Of a DNA stretch of 64,000 bases, positions 35,623-43,706 are shown piece after piece. The stretch lies in NCBI GenBank assembly GCA_947089425.1, contig CAMUKG010000002.1, forward strand, positions 1 through 64,000. The letters run 5' to 3'. The stretch's first letter is position 1; each line of letters opens with the position of its first letter. The position numbers and the translations under genes were made by a program. The notes below the pieces were generated by a model. The model ran no database searches, was not told where the DNA came from, and saw nothing but the letters and a program-made list of their open reading frames with translations. The DNA comes from an uncultured Clostridia bacterium (GTDB lineage Bacteria; Bacillota; Clostridia; Christensenellales; Pumilibacteraceae).

Positions 35623-36141
35623 TTATTCGAAATAAATGGCGTTCACAATCATGTTTGATAGTTTGTCGATAGGCTCTTCGCAATCGCCGTCGAGCCATAG
35701 CATTGAAACGTTGAATAACATTCCCGCATACAAAAACGGAGTGAACGCGTTGAGGTTAGGGTTGTCTTCGCCGAACTTTTCGGTAAATTTTTTGTTTAGG
35801 TAATCGAGATAAATATATTCCAAGCGGGCTTTGCGTATGAGCTTAAACGGTTGTATGTTTTGCTTGAACGTGGTTAAAACGTTTTTCACTACGAGAATAT
35901 AATCGGATTTGCAACGAGGATAAAACCGCTGTTCGAAAACGAATTTTTTGGTGCCGTGTTCAAGATAAAATACAATGACGTCTTCCTTTCGTTTAAAATA
36001 TCTGTAAAACGTAGCTCTTCCCACGCCCGCCTTGTTCGCAATGTCGGTTACGCTTATTTTCTCGTAATCGTATTCGTTCATCAACTTGAACAAAGCTTGA
36101 ACTATATAATGCCGAGAGTACTCTTCGGGGGAGTATTCCAT
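35623..36141 (-). CDS. TetR-family transcriptional regulator
   Basis: 172 aa. The N-terminal HTH is canonical: YEKISVTDIANKAGVGRATF followed by YRYFKRKEDV. The C-terminal ligand domain is all-helical and specific to this protein. ATG 36141 follows AAGGAG; a 10-codon extension upstream lacks a site. It is divergent from a two-gene membrane-protein operon (36326, 36870), a common arrangement for a repressor and its target, although the target link is inferred. Confidence 0.9.
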   Translation of the reverse strand: MEYSPEEYSRHYIVQALFKLMNEYDYEKISVTDIANKAGVGRATFYRYFKRKEDVIVFYLEHGTKKFVFEQRFYPRCKSDYILVVKNVLTTFKQNIQPFKLIRKARLEYIYLDYLNKKFTEKFGEDNPNLNAFTPFLYAGMLFNVSMLWLDGDCEEPIDKLSNMIVNAIYFE

Positions 36142-36325
36142 GATACATATTCTCCTTTTTGTCTTATTCACCGCAACACTTTTGCGGGAAGTGTCTCGTT
36201 GCCGTTTTAAACGGTTGTTTTATTTTCTTTTTTATAATATGATACACTTGTTTCACGGAAAAAGTCAACCGAAACGCGCGTCGGCGGCATAAACCGTGAT
36301 ACAAAAAAACGGAGGTAAATAAAAA

Positions 36326-36862
36326 ATGCAAGAAAAAGATTTTGTATCGTATGAGTATAAGACCAAAACTGTTAAAGCGAAAGACCAAACGAAAGCGGCG
36401 GATATGTACGAGGCTTTCGGTTGGGAAATAACCGCCGCGACGCCTACGGCAATCGACGGCATAACGTTTTCGCTGAAACGAGACAGGAAGCAGAAGCATA
36501 AACAAGAACTTAATAAACTCGAAAGGCAGTCGGAAGAAATGTTCGAGAATATAAACGATTTGCAAAAAGCCAAAACGTTGGGAGCGAGCATATTCGCGTA
36601 TATATTCGGCTGTATCGCGGCTTTGGTGCTCGGCGGAGGAATGTGCCTTACAATGCTAATCGAAGGCAGCGTCCCTGCGTTTGCGGGCGGCATTGCGCTC
36701 GGAATTGCGGGAATAATTTTGTGCGCGGTGAATTATCCCATTTATAAGAAAATTGCCGAGAATAAAACGAAGCAACTTTTGCCCGTTATAGACGACGGAG
36801 AGGAAAAACTTGCGAATTTACTCGAAAAGGGAAATGATTTACTTAAAACGGATATAATTTAG
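36326..36862 (+). CDS. Two-helix membrane protein, function unknown
   Basis: 178 aa. A charged N-terminal cytosolic region of about 85 residues (contains KAADMYEAFGWEI and a coiled-coil-like Lys/Glu stretch), two membrane helices at about 90-115 and 120-140, then an acidic tail. Ribosome site GGAGG before ATG 36326. No family recognised. Probably co-transcribed with the next gene and facing the TetR gene. Confidence 0.65.
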   Translation: MQEKDFVSYEYKTKTVKAKDQTKAADMYEAFGWEITAATPTAIDGITFSLKRDRKQKHKQELNKLERQSEEMFENINDLQKAKTLGASIFAYIFGCIAALVLGGGMCLTMLIEGSVPAFAGGIALGIAGIILCAVNYPIYKKIAENKTKQLLPVIDDGEEKLANLLEKGNDLLKTDII

Positions 36863-36869
36863 AAAAGGT

Positions 36870-37565
36870 ATGGAACGGAAGGAAAAAGCAGGAAAATTTA
36901 TAAAGCGAGTGAGAAGCGATTACGTTTTTCGCACGTTTGCGATTTCCGCTTTTTCCTTTTTCGTTACGACCGCGTTCGCTGGTTACAATTTGTTTTTGGG
37001 ACTCGCCTATAAAACCGCATGGAATTTGAGCATTGCCGCCTATTATGCGGTGCTTGCGGCGCTTAGAGCGCACACGGTTTTGTCGGAAAGAAAATTCGCA
37101 AAAAAAGGACTCGGGTTCGAACAAAAGGAGGAGGCGCGGAAAAATCTGTTTTTGGCGCAAAGCGTTTTGCTTTTCGTTCTCGACTTCGCGCTGCTCGCGC
37201 CCATAATTCTTATGGCGCTACGAAAAAAAGAAGTAAATTATTCGGCAATTCCCGCAATTGCTACGGCGGCGTATACCGTTTTTAAAACGGTAGTTGCGGT
37301 AAGAAACTTTATAAAAGCAGGTAAGCACCATAACCTAAGCGTAAAAATGCTTAAAAACATAAGTTTCATCGACGCATTCGTGTCGGTGCTGTCGTTGCAA
37401 TATATTTTAATAGTTACTTTCGACGACGGAAACGGCGGAAATATGCCGTTGCTTACCGCCGTTACGTCGGTAGCCGTTTGGTCGTTTCTTGTGGCGCTCT
37501 CCGTGTTTTCGGTTGTTCGCGCGGTGCGAATAAAGCGCGTCGAGCGGAAAACTTTTCAAGCGTAA
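36870..37565 (+). CDS. Multi-pass membrane protein, function unknown
   Basis: 231 aa with about six hydrophobic segments (for example FAISAFSFFVTTAFAGYNLF and SVLLFVLDFALLAPIILMAL), a basic start and basic loops, consistent with an integral membrane protein. Starts 7 nt after the preceding gene with AAAGG at ATG 36870. No transporter motif seen. Confidence 0.65.
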   Translation: MERKEKAGKFIKRVRSDYVFRTFAISAFSFFVTTAFAGYNLFLGLAYKTAWNLSIAAYYAVLAALRAHTVLSERKFAKKGLGFEQKEEARKNLFLAQSVLLFVLDFALLAPIILMALRKKEVNYSAIPAIATAAYTVFKTVVAVRNFIKAGKHHNLSVKMLKNISFIDAFVSVLSLQYILIVTFDDGNGGNMPLLTAVTSVAVWSFLVALSVFSVVRAVRIKRVERKTFQA

Positions 37566-37586
37566 GTTTAGCAATAATAGATACTT

Positions 37587-37609
37587 CGGGCGCAATGCGC
37601 CCGTTTTTT
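37587..37609 (+). terminator. Rho-independent terminator
   Basis: CGGGCGC/GCGCCCG stem followed by T6. Confidence 0.85.
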
Positions 37610-37711
37610 ATATGTTAAAGCTTATTCATATTATGGGGTTAAAAGTTTTCGTGTCGGGAATTTTAACAATGTTCTAATTGTTGGAATTGCAAGAATTGTT
37701 ACATAAAATAC

Positions 37712-37740
37712 TTGAACTTATGTTAAGATTTTGCTATAAT
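37712..37740 (+). promoter_or_regulatory. Promoter of the XRE-PIN-ankyrin operon
   Basis: TTGAAC (37712-37717), 17-nt spacer, TATAAT (37735-37740). Leader of about 50 nt with AAAGGAG before ATG 37794. Confidence 0.75.
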
Positions 37741-37793
37741 GTTTTTGTCGTTGAAAGGCGGCGAAATCGAAAAATGATTAAAGGAGAAAACGC

Positions 37794-39035
37794 ATGGCGG
37801 ACATAATCGAAACTTATACTCAAAAGGTGGGGAGAAAAATCAAAGAACACAGAATAGAGCTCGGAAAAACGCAGGCGGAGTTTGCGGAAATTATAGGCGT
37901 TAACCGTTCGAGTCTGAGTTTAATAGAGCAAGGAACGCAAGCGCCAGATTTCGAAACTTTTGCAAAGTTTTTGGTTTTATCGGGAAAAGACGCGTTCGAA
38001 CTGCTCGAAATCAACTCTTGCAAGCGCATAGTGGTGGACACAAACATTATTCTAAATTGTCCGAAAATCATGGACGACTTGAACGAATGTTGCGATTTTG
38101 TGTATATTCCCGAACCCGTTATAAGAGAATTGAACTACCAAAAAGACAACGGAAATCCGTCGAGGAGAAAACTTGCGGGATTATGCATGACTAAAATCGA
38201 AAAACTCAAAAGCGATAAATTTGTTGTGGGGGAACGTGCGGAAAATTCGAAAGCGCGCAATAATGACGACAAAATTTTTTACTATGCGATTGACCTTGCG
38301 GAAAACAACAAGTCTGACACGGTTTACTTATTTTCAAACGACAAAGATTTTAAACTTAAAAATTGCGGCAAAGTAAAAAACTTAAAAGTTATAGAAAGCG
38401 GCGATTTCGACTCCGTATTCAGAAGCACGCTCTTTAACACTGCGCGTTCGCAAGCGTTTTTTAACTTGGTTAGCAGAAATGCGTTGCCGCAACTCAAAGA
38501 ATACGATTTGACGGGAGTTGACGTGAACTATATCGACATAGAAAGCGGCCACACTCCGCTCATTCAGGCAATTCGAAAGAAGCAAGTCGATTTAATAGAA
38601 TTTTTATTGAATTTGCCGCGCATAGACGTTAACCGCGTGGACAACAAAAAATATTGCATTCCGCCCATTTCTCACGCGTTGCAAATTCATAGGCTCGATA
38701 TAGTTAAAATGCTGTTAAATTACGGAGCGAACGTAAACGAACCGTCTATGAACGAAAAAAATCCGTACAACACGCCGCTTATGATAGCCTCTTGGGGAGG
38801 TATTTTGGAAGAAGTTAAGCTGTTGGTCGAAAACGGCGCGTGCATCAACCAACAGGACAAGGGGAACGGCTTTACCGCGCTAATCAAAGCGACGTATCAA
38901 AAAAATATTGAAACGGTGCAATATTTGCTCGAAAACGGCGCCGATACGACGATTTCGTCGTTCGAAAGAAAAACCGCGCTCGATTATGCGTATGAAAAGA
39001 ACTGCCAGCCTATAATAAAAATGTTAAAAAGGTAA
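37794..39035 (+). CDS. XRE helix-turn-helix, PIN nuclease and ankyrin fusion protein
   Basis: 413 aa with three parts. Residues 10-70 are a Cro/CI-type HTH (LGKTQAEFAEIIGVNRSSLS). Residues 77-205 are a PIN ribonuclease domain with all expected acidic residues: VDTN (Asp82), IRELN (Glu112), NNDDKIFY (Asp158/159) and SNDKDF (Asp183, Asp185). Residues 235-413 hold about five ankyrin repeats (GHTPLIQAIRKKQVDLIEFL, NTPLMIASWGG). PIN domains cut RNA; joined to a DNA-binding and an ankyrin segment, the protein could be a self-regulating nuclease. First gene of a four-gene operon. No separate antitoxin is adjacent upstream. Confidence 0.85.
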   Translation: MADIIETYTQKVGRKIKEHRIELGKTQAEFAEIIGVNRSSLSLIEQGTQAPDFETFAKFLVLSGKDAFELLEINSCKRIVVDTNIILNCPKIMDDLNECCDFVYIPEPVIRELNYQKDNGNPSRRKLAGLCMTKIEKLKSDKFVVGERAENSKARNNDDKIFYYAIDLAENNKSDTVYLFSNDKDFKLKNCGKVKNLKVIESGDFDSVFRSTLFNTARSQAFFNLVSRNALPQLKEYDLTGVDVNYIDIESGHTPLIQAIRKKQVDLIEFLLNLPRIDVNRVDNKKYCIPPISHALQIHRLDIVKMLLNYGANVNEPSMNEKNPYNTPLMIASWGGILEEVKLLVENGACINQQDKGNGFTALIKATYQKNIETVQYLLENGADTTISSFERKTALDYAYEKNCQPIIKMLKR

Positions 39036-39043
39036 AAACGACT

Positions 39044-39934
39044 ATGATAGACAGAGCTTGTTTGTCGCTCAATAACGGTTGCAACTTGCGTTGCAAATAC
39101 TGCCATTTTCAAGATAAGCAAAACGGCGATTCCGAGTTTGAATTTTCCGAAGTCGCGGAAGTTATAGAGAACGCGCATTCTTATTGCGAGCAAAACGGGA
39201 TAAAAGTTTTTAAGCTCGGAATTGTGGGCGCGGGCGAACCTATGTTGAAAAAAGAGGAGCTTTTCGCTCTTCTCGAATACGTTCGAGAAAAAAAGTATTC
39301 CGAATTTAAAATGTATACCATAACCAACGGAACGTTGCTCGCGAATAAGGATATAGAAAGGTTTTACGAGCACAAAGAGAGAATAAACGTTTGTTTTTCT
39401 CTCGACGGTTACGAAGAGTTACATAACTACGGCAGAGCGGCGCATTCCGCCGTTATGAAAAGCGTTGAAACTTACAAATCCGTTTTCGGCAAAGCGCCGA
39501 ATATAAACGCCACCGTAAACGCTATTTCGTTGAGAAATAAAGAACGCCTATTTGCGTTTTTCAAAGAAAACGAATTGTTAAACGTGACGTTTTCCAAATT
39601 AGTCGGATATTTCGACGATGACTTGTATATTTCCGACGAGGAATTCGCGCTGTTTATGGAATGCGCTAAGAACGCGGGATTCGCTTCAAGGCAGTTTAAT
39701 TGCGAAAACGTTTACGATTGCACAATGTACGGCAGACTATGCGGAGTGGGACGCACAAACATATTCGTTACGCCCGAAGGGGTTTACCCTTGCGGAAGAT
39801 TTTATAAAAACAACGAATATTTGTTGGGCGATTATAACGCGTCTTTTTTCGAGATTGAAAAAGCGATGCGAAAATTTACGCCTGTGGAAAACGGCGAATG
39901 TTATTATTCTAAATATTTGGAGGAAAATAAATGA
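39044..39934 (+). CDS. Radical SAM enzyme
   Basis: 296 aa. The cluster motif CNLRCKYC (CX3CX2C, Cys13, 17, 20) is near the N-terminus, followed by the GGE-type GAGEP SAM-binding segment, the TITNGTLL strand and the CFSLDGYEELHN strand. The C-terminus has five more Cys (CTMYGRLC, YPCGRF, GECYY), suggesting a SPASM/twitch-type second Fe-S cluster. Family members modify peptides, RNA or small molecules. It is 8 nt after the XRE-PIN-ankyrin gene and overlaps the next gene by 4 nt (ATGA), so translation is probably coupled. Confidence 0.88.
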   Translation: MIDRACLSLNNGCNLRCKYCHFQDKQNGDSEFEFSEVAEVIENAHSYCEQNGIKVFKLGIVGAGEPMLKKEELFALLEYVREKKYSEFKMYTITNGTLLANKDIERFYEHKERINVCFSLDGYEELHNYGRAAHSAVMKSVETYKSVFGKAPNINATVNAISLRNKERLFAFFKENELLNVTFSKLVGYFDDDLYISDEEFALFMECAKNAGFASRQFNCENVYDCTMYGRLCGVGRTNIFVTPEGVYPCGRFYKNNEYLLGDYNASFFEIEKAMRKFTPVENGECYYSKYLEENK

Positions 39935-41691
39935 AGTTTGCGATTTACGGAGTTTCGAGAAGCGGCAAAGACTACTTTATAAACGCGTTAATAAAATATT
40001 TTTCGGAGCGGGGAGCGAAGCTCGAACACATAAAAGGCTCCGAAACGTTGAACGAGTTTGCGCTCAATGACTACGGCTTAAAGTTCAAGCAGTGCGACGA
40101 AGTTCAAAAAAGCGCGCTGAGAAAACGATTTGTTTCGCACGTTTCCAAAACGGAAAAATTGCGCGAGAATATCGTTGTTGACGGGCATTACTCTTTTTAT
40201 TTCGAGAATTATGAGTTGCGTTCGGTGTGCACGCAATCGGACATAAAATGTTACGAGAAATTTTTCTATATCGAGGCGGAACCGGGCGACGTAATCGAAC
40301 GCATGAGAAATTCGGCGGGAGATAAATACAACGATAAAATTACGCGGGAGCAAATCGAGCGTTGGCAAGATTACGAGATTTGCAACTTAACTCGCGAACT
40401 TTTGGCGGCGGGAAAAGAATTGCACATAATAAAATTCAACTCCGAGCTTGCTTTGGAATATGTTTTTAAATGCGTAACCGAAAACATGTTCGATTCTCGC
40501 GCGCTCGCGAAGAGCATGGTGGAAAATTTGAATATAAGCGAACAATGCGTGCTCTTAACCGACTGCGACCGAACTCTTTCTTATGAAGATAGCGCTTCAT
40601 GGGCGTTCGACTTTATAAAGGAGCCCAAAACCGCGTTAAAAGAGATTTACAAAAACGACAGGTATTCTAATTTTCAGCTTTGGAGAGCTTCGCTTTACGC
40701 TCGAAATATTAAACTTTACACGAAGGAATCGATTAGCTATGCGTTGAAAAAAATTACGCTGAATCAAAATTTGCTCGACGATTTGCGAACAATCGAAAGC
40801 GCTCGCGTTATAGGAATAACGGCGGGGAACGGAGAACTGTGGAATAAAATAGGTGAAAAGTTCGATTTGCCGATTACGGTGCTTGCGCACGAGCAAATGC
40901 TTGTTTCGAAATACGTTAAGTATTATGTTGTGAAAGAATTGCAAGCGAGAGGAAAATACGTGATTGCTCTCGGCGATTCGCTGTTAGACGGATTGATGTT
41001 GCGCCGGGCGAATAAAGGGTATATTGTTACGGCGAAAGGGTACAGGGAAAACGTGGAGAGGTTTCTTGCCGAAACCGACGGGATTCGCCAACTCGACTAT
41101 TTTCCGCTGTGCTATTCGAATGCGCCGCATGATAAAAAGATTTCGGCAATAAAAACTTTGCCGCTTAGCGCCGACGTTTCGAAAGCCGTAGCGGTGTGCA
41201 AAAGCGATTCGGGCAAGTCGGGCAAAAAATTGAGAGAAGCCCACTGCTTTTTGGGCAAACAAATAGCGCGCTCTATTAAAAACGATTTTCCGAAAGCGCG
41301 GTTCGCCGTAGTGGCGGTTATGCGTTCGGGCGTTCCGTTATCGTTCGGGGCGGCGGATTATTTCGATTGTCCCGTCTTGTTTTACGACGAGTCGAATACG
41401 GACTCTTTTAAAAGAAGTTTGCGAGAAAACCCGCAGTTGAACGATTGCACGTTTATAATTTGCGACGCCGTGATTAACAGCGGAAAAACGGTGAAAAAAC
41501 TTTTGGAACTCTTGAATGGCAAAAATTGCATTGTTGCAACGAGCGTTCTTTCTTCAAAGTTCGACGAATTTTTGAGGGCTCCGATATATGCCGCGAGAGT
41601 GTCGGCACACAGTTATACGGGAGCGAAACAGCTCGAAATCGCCGACGGTAAAGGTCCCGACACCTCCGACAGACTGTTCGGGTTGCTGTGA
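39931..41691 (+). CDS. Kinase-HAD phosphatase-phosphoribosyltransferase fusion
   Basis: 586 aa, three catalytic domains. Residues 1-190: P-loop kinase with GVSRSGKD (7-14) and a Walker B-like NIVVDGHY. Residues 205-395: HAD phosphatase with motif I TDCDRT (Asp211, Asp213), motif II ITAGNG, and motif IV GDSLLDG (348-354). Residues 430-586: phosphoribosyltransferase with VAVMRSGVPL and the PRPP loop IICDAVINSGKT (509-520). All key residues look intact. The set could make, trim and re-phosphoribosylate a base, i.e. handle a nucleotide; substrate unknown. Its ATG overlaps the radical SAM stop. Confidence 0.85.
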   Translation: MKFAIYGVSRSGKDYFINALIKYFSERGAKLEHIKGSETLNEFALNDYGLKFKQCDEVQKSALRKRFVSHVSKTEKLRENIVVDGHYSFYFENYELRSVCTQSDIKCYEKFFYIEAEPGDVIERMRNSAGDKYNDKITREQIERWQDYEICNLTRELLAAGKELHIIKFNSELALEYVFKCVTENMFDSRALAKSMVENLNISEQCVLLTDCDRTLSYEDSASWAFDFIKEPKTALKEIYKNDRYSNFQLWRASLYARNIKLYTKESISYALKKITLNQNLLDDLRTIESARVIGITAGNGELWNKIGEKFDLPITVLAHEQMLVSKYVKYYVVKELQARGKYVIALGDSLLDGLMLRRANKGYIVTAKGYRENVERFLAETDGIRQLDYFPLCYSNAPHDKKISAIKTLPLSADVSKAVAVCKSDSGKSGKKLREAHCFLGKQIARSIKNDFPKARFAVVAVMRSGVPLSFGAADYFDCPVLFYDESNTDSFKRSLRENPQLNDCTFIICDAVINSGKTVKKLLELLNGKNCIVATSVLSSKFDEFLRAPIYAARVSAHSYTGAKQLEIADGKGPDTSDRLFGLL

Positions 41692-41713
41692 GCATAAAAA
41701 GTAGGAGAAGTTT

Positions 41714-42049
41714 ATGCAAGTTATAGAAATAAATATCGAATACGGAATGCCCACGTGCGACGATGCGTTGCGCGAGTTAAAGCGAGCGATTGCGTCGGCG
41801 AAACAAAGCAAATACAAATGTGCGCTAATTATTCACGGCTACGGCAGTTCGGGGAAGGGCGGCGCCATAAGGCTCAAAGCGCGGCAATGGCTTAACGCTC
41901 AATTAAAGAACGGAAAATTTAAAGCCGTGATTAGCGGAGAAGAGTTCAATATTTTCAACTTTAAAGCCCTCGAACTTAAAAACAAATACAAAGAATTAGA
42001 GCAATTGCTCAAAGTTACAAATCACGGAGTAACGGTAATAGAGTTATAA
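41714..42049 (+). CDS. Smr-like domain protein
   Basis: 111 aa. The core (CALIIHGYGSSGKGGAIR, then a WLNAQL helix) matches the Smr/MutS2-C type, whose usual pattern is HGxG(S)GxLR before a helix. The classical DLHG motif at the N-terminus is replaced by EINIEYGMPT. Smr domains bind or nick DNA or cleave RNA. AGGAG ribosome site; 22 nt after the fusion gene, so last in the operon. Confidence 0.65.
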   Translation: MQVIEINIEYGMPTCDDALRELKRAIASAKQSKYKCALIIHGYGSSGKGGAIRLKARQWLNAQLKNGKFKAVISGEEFNIFNFKALELKNKYKELEQLLKVTNHGVTVIEL

Positions 42050-42053
42050 ACAT

Positions 42054-42082
42054 AAAAGAGCGCAAAAAAAATGCGCTCTTTT
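42054..42082. terminator. Bidirectional terminator
   Basis: AAAAGAGCGCA/TGCGCTCTTTT stem between the operon end and the convergent XRE gene. Confidence 0.85.
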
Positions 42083-42086
42083 ACAT

Positions 42087-42284
42087 TTATAAACCCAATA
42101 AATAGTCGGCGCTGACTTTAAGCTCTTTGCAAATTAAAATCAAAACGTCTAACGACGGTTCTCGTTTGCCTGTGCAATAATTATTTATCACACTTTGCGA
42201 CATATGAATTCGTTTTGCAAATGCTTTTTGAGATAGATTGTTTTCCGCTAATGCTTCGTTCAAACGATTTTTGAAATTGCTCAT
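42087..42284 (-). CDS. Small Cro/CI-type (XRE) repressor
   Basis: 65 aa, almost only an HTH: NNLSQKAFAKRIHMSQSVIN followed by a REPSLDVL helix and SADYLLGL. ATG 42284 lies 7 nt after a TATAAT box on the reverse strand and has no ribosome site, so the mRNA is probably leaderless, as with lambda cI from PRM. Divergent from the next XRE gene across shared palindromes. Confidence 0.85.
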   Translation of the reverse strand: MSNFKNRLNEALAENNLSQKAFAKRIHMSQSVINNYCTGKREPSLDVLILICKELKVSADYLLGL

Positions 42285-42290
42285 ATAAAT

Positions 42291-42370
42291 ATTATACCGC
42301 TTTTAGCCATATTTGTCTTGACATATGGCTCTAAGCAGTATATAATTATATATGGCTTTTAGCCGTATAT
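42291..42370. promoter_or_regulatory. Divergent promoters with shared XRE operators
   Basis: Forward promoter: TTGACA (42318-42323), 17 nt, TATAAT (42341-42346). Reverse promoter: TATAAT (42296-42291) with AAGACA (42319-42314) as its -35. Two inverted pairs of the octamer AGCCATAT/ATATGGCT lie here: 42305-42312 with 42323-42330, and 42350-42357 with a variant at 42361-42368. They overlap the -35 boxes and the forward start region, as expected for XRE autoregulation. Confidence 0.7.
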
Positions 42371-42390
42371 TAAAATTGCGAGGTGTTAAA

Positions 42391-42591
42391 ATGGATTTCG
42401 GAATAAACGCGGGGCTTATAAAGGAGTATATAAAAGCCAATAAATTGACTGTGAAAGAATTTTGCAAGCAGTGCAAAATAAGCGTTAATACATATTATAA
42501 AATAATAAACGGGAAAAATTGCGATTTAGTAATGTTATACAGAATAACCAAAAAGTTAGGTATTTTTATACACGATATTTTTAAACTGTAA
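42391..42591 (+). CDS. Small Cro/CI-type (XRE) regulator
   Basis: 66 aa; an HTH occupies almost all of it (KLTVKEFCKQCKISVNTYYK, then the KNCDLVMLYRITKKLG helix). ATG 42391 follows GAGGTG; an ATG at 42352 lies inside the operator and is less likely. Divergent partner of the 42087-42284 repressor. Confidence 0.8.
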   Translation: MDFGINAGLIKEYIKANKLTVKEFCKQCKISVNTYYKIINGKNCDLVMLYRITKKLGIFIHDIFKL

Positions 42592-42627
42592 CAATAAAAA
42601 TAATCGCAAAAATTTTCGGAAAAGGTA

Positions 42628-42656
42628 TTGACAAAGCAAATAAGGTGTGTTATACT
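42628..42656 (+). promoter_or_regulatory. Promoter of the LacI/ABC sugar operon
   Basis: TTGACA (42628-42633), 17-nt spacer, TATACT (42651-42656). Confidence 0.85.
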
Positions 42657-42661
42657 AAAAA

Positions 42662-42689
42662 TGTTCTCGCGAACATGTTCGCGTGAACA
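42662..42689. promoter_or_regulatory. Palindromic operator, probably for the LacI regulator
   Basis: A 28-bp near-perfect palindrome built on CGCGAACATGTTCGCG with matching GTTC/GAAC outer arms (one mismatched pair). It begins 5 nt after the -10 and covers the transcription start, so binding would block the operon. Confidence 0.8.
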
Positions 42690-42710
42690 CAACGAAGTGC
42701 GGGGTAAAAG

Positions 42711-43706
42711 ATGGTTTCGAGAAGAGACATAGCGGCAAGAGCGGGCGTATCCGAAATGACGGTAACGAGAGTGGTTACGGGGAAAGGATACGTTTCGGAA
42801 AAAACGAGAAAGCTTGTGCAAAAGTGTGTGGACGAAATGAGCTACATACCGAATAAGATTGCCGCAAACCTTGTGAGCAGAAAATCGAACGCGATCGCGG
42901 TGATTTTGCCCGATTTGACAAACCCGTATTATATGCAGCTTGTGGAAGAAATGATTTCCGAAGCGAAGAAGCGCGGGCAAATAGTTATGCTGTTTCGCAC
43001 CGACGACGGCGAAATGGACAGCGTTCTCGACGATATAATTTCAAACCGCGTTTGCGGTGTGGTGAATATGGCGCTTTTCGAGATGCCCATAAAATACGTG
43101 AAACAAATGCAGGCGATGGGAATGCGTTTGGTGCACGGCGGATACGAAGACGACGAATTTTCGGTTAAAATGAACTATGCTCCCGCCATGCGCCGAGCTT
43201 TCGAACTGTTTCGGCGCGACGGACGCAAGAAACCGGCTTTTATCGCGGGCTTCGGCGAGCACCAAGTGGCGCACGATTCCCGTATAAAATTTTTCCGTGA
43301 ATATTGCAAAGAATTCGGCTACGACGCGGAGTCGGCGCCCATTCTTCGCGGCAATTATCCTTCCGAAAAAATATACGTTGTGGGCAGCACGCTCGCCGAG
43401 CAGCTGCTTTGCGAGTATCCCGACGTCGACGCGGTGTTCTGCCTAAACGATATGATGGCGTTCGGCGCCGTGAATCGGTTTAAAGTTAAGGGGTTGCGCG
43501 TGCCCGAAGATATGGCGGTTGTCGGCTTCGACAATCTGCAAATATCCGAATACTTCGACCCGCCGCTCACCACCATAGCCGCCGACACCAAAGAGGAAGC
43601 GAAAGCGTATGTCGATTACATAGGCGGCGACATAGAGGGCGGCATTTGCACGCTCGACTGCAAACTGCACTTGCGTGAAAGCTTGCGCGAACGGGAGGGC
43701 GAATGA
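42711..43706 (+). CDS. LacI-family transcriptional regulator
   Basis: 331 aa. N-terminal HTH (SRRDIAARAGVSEMTVTRVV) with hinge (SYIPNKIAANLVSRKS), then a periplasmic-binding-like effector domain (AVILPDLTNPYYMQLVEE, FCLNDMMAFGAVNRF, VVGFDNLQISEYFDPPLTTI). GCGGGG ribosome site at ATG 42711. It heads the sugar operon, and its own gene carries the operator, so it represses itself and downstream genes until a sugar binds. Its stop overlaps the permease start (ATGA). Confidence 0.93.
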   Translation: MVSRRDIAARAGVSEMTVTRVVTGKGYVSEKTRKLVQKCVDEMSYIPNKIAANLVSRKSNAIAVILPDLTNPYYMQLVEEMISEAKKRGQIVMLFRTDDGEMDSVLDDIISNRVCGVVNMALFEMPIKYVKQMQAMGMRLVHGGYEDDEFSVKMNYAPAMRRAFELFRRDGRKKPAFIAGFGEHQVAHDSRIKFFREYCKEFGYDAESAPILRGNYPSEKIYVVGSTLAEQLLCEYPDVDAVFCLNDMMAFGAVNRFKVKGLRVPEDMAVVGFDNLQISEYFDPPLTTIAADTKEEAKAYVDYIGGDIEGGICTLDCKLHLRESLREREGE

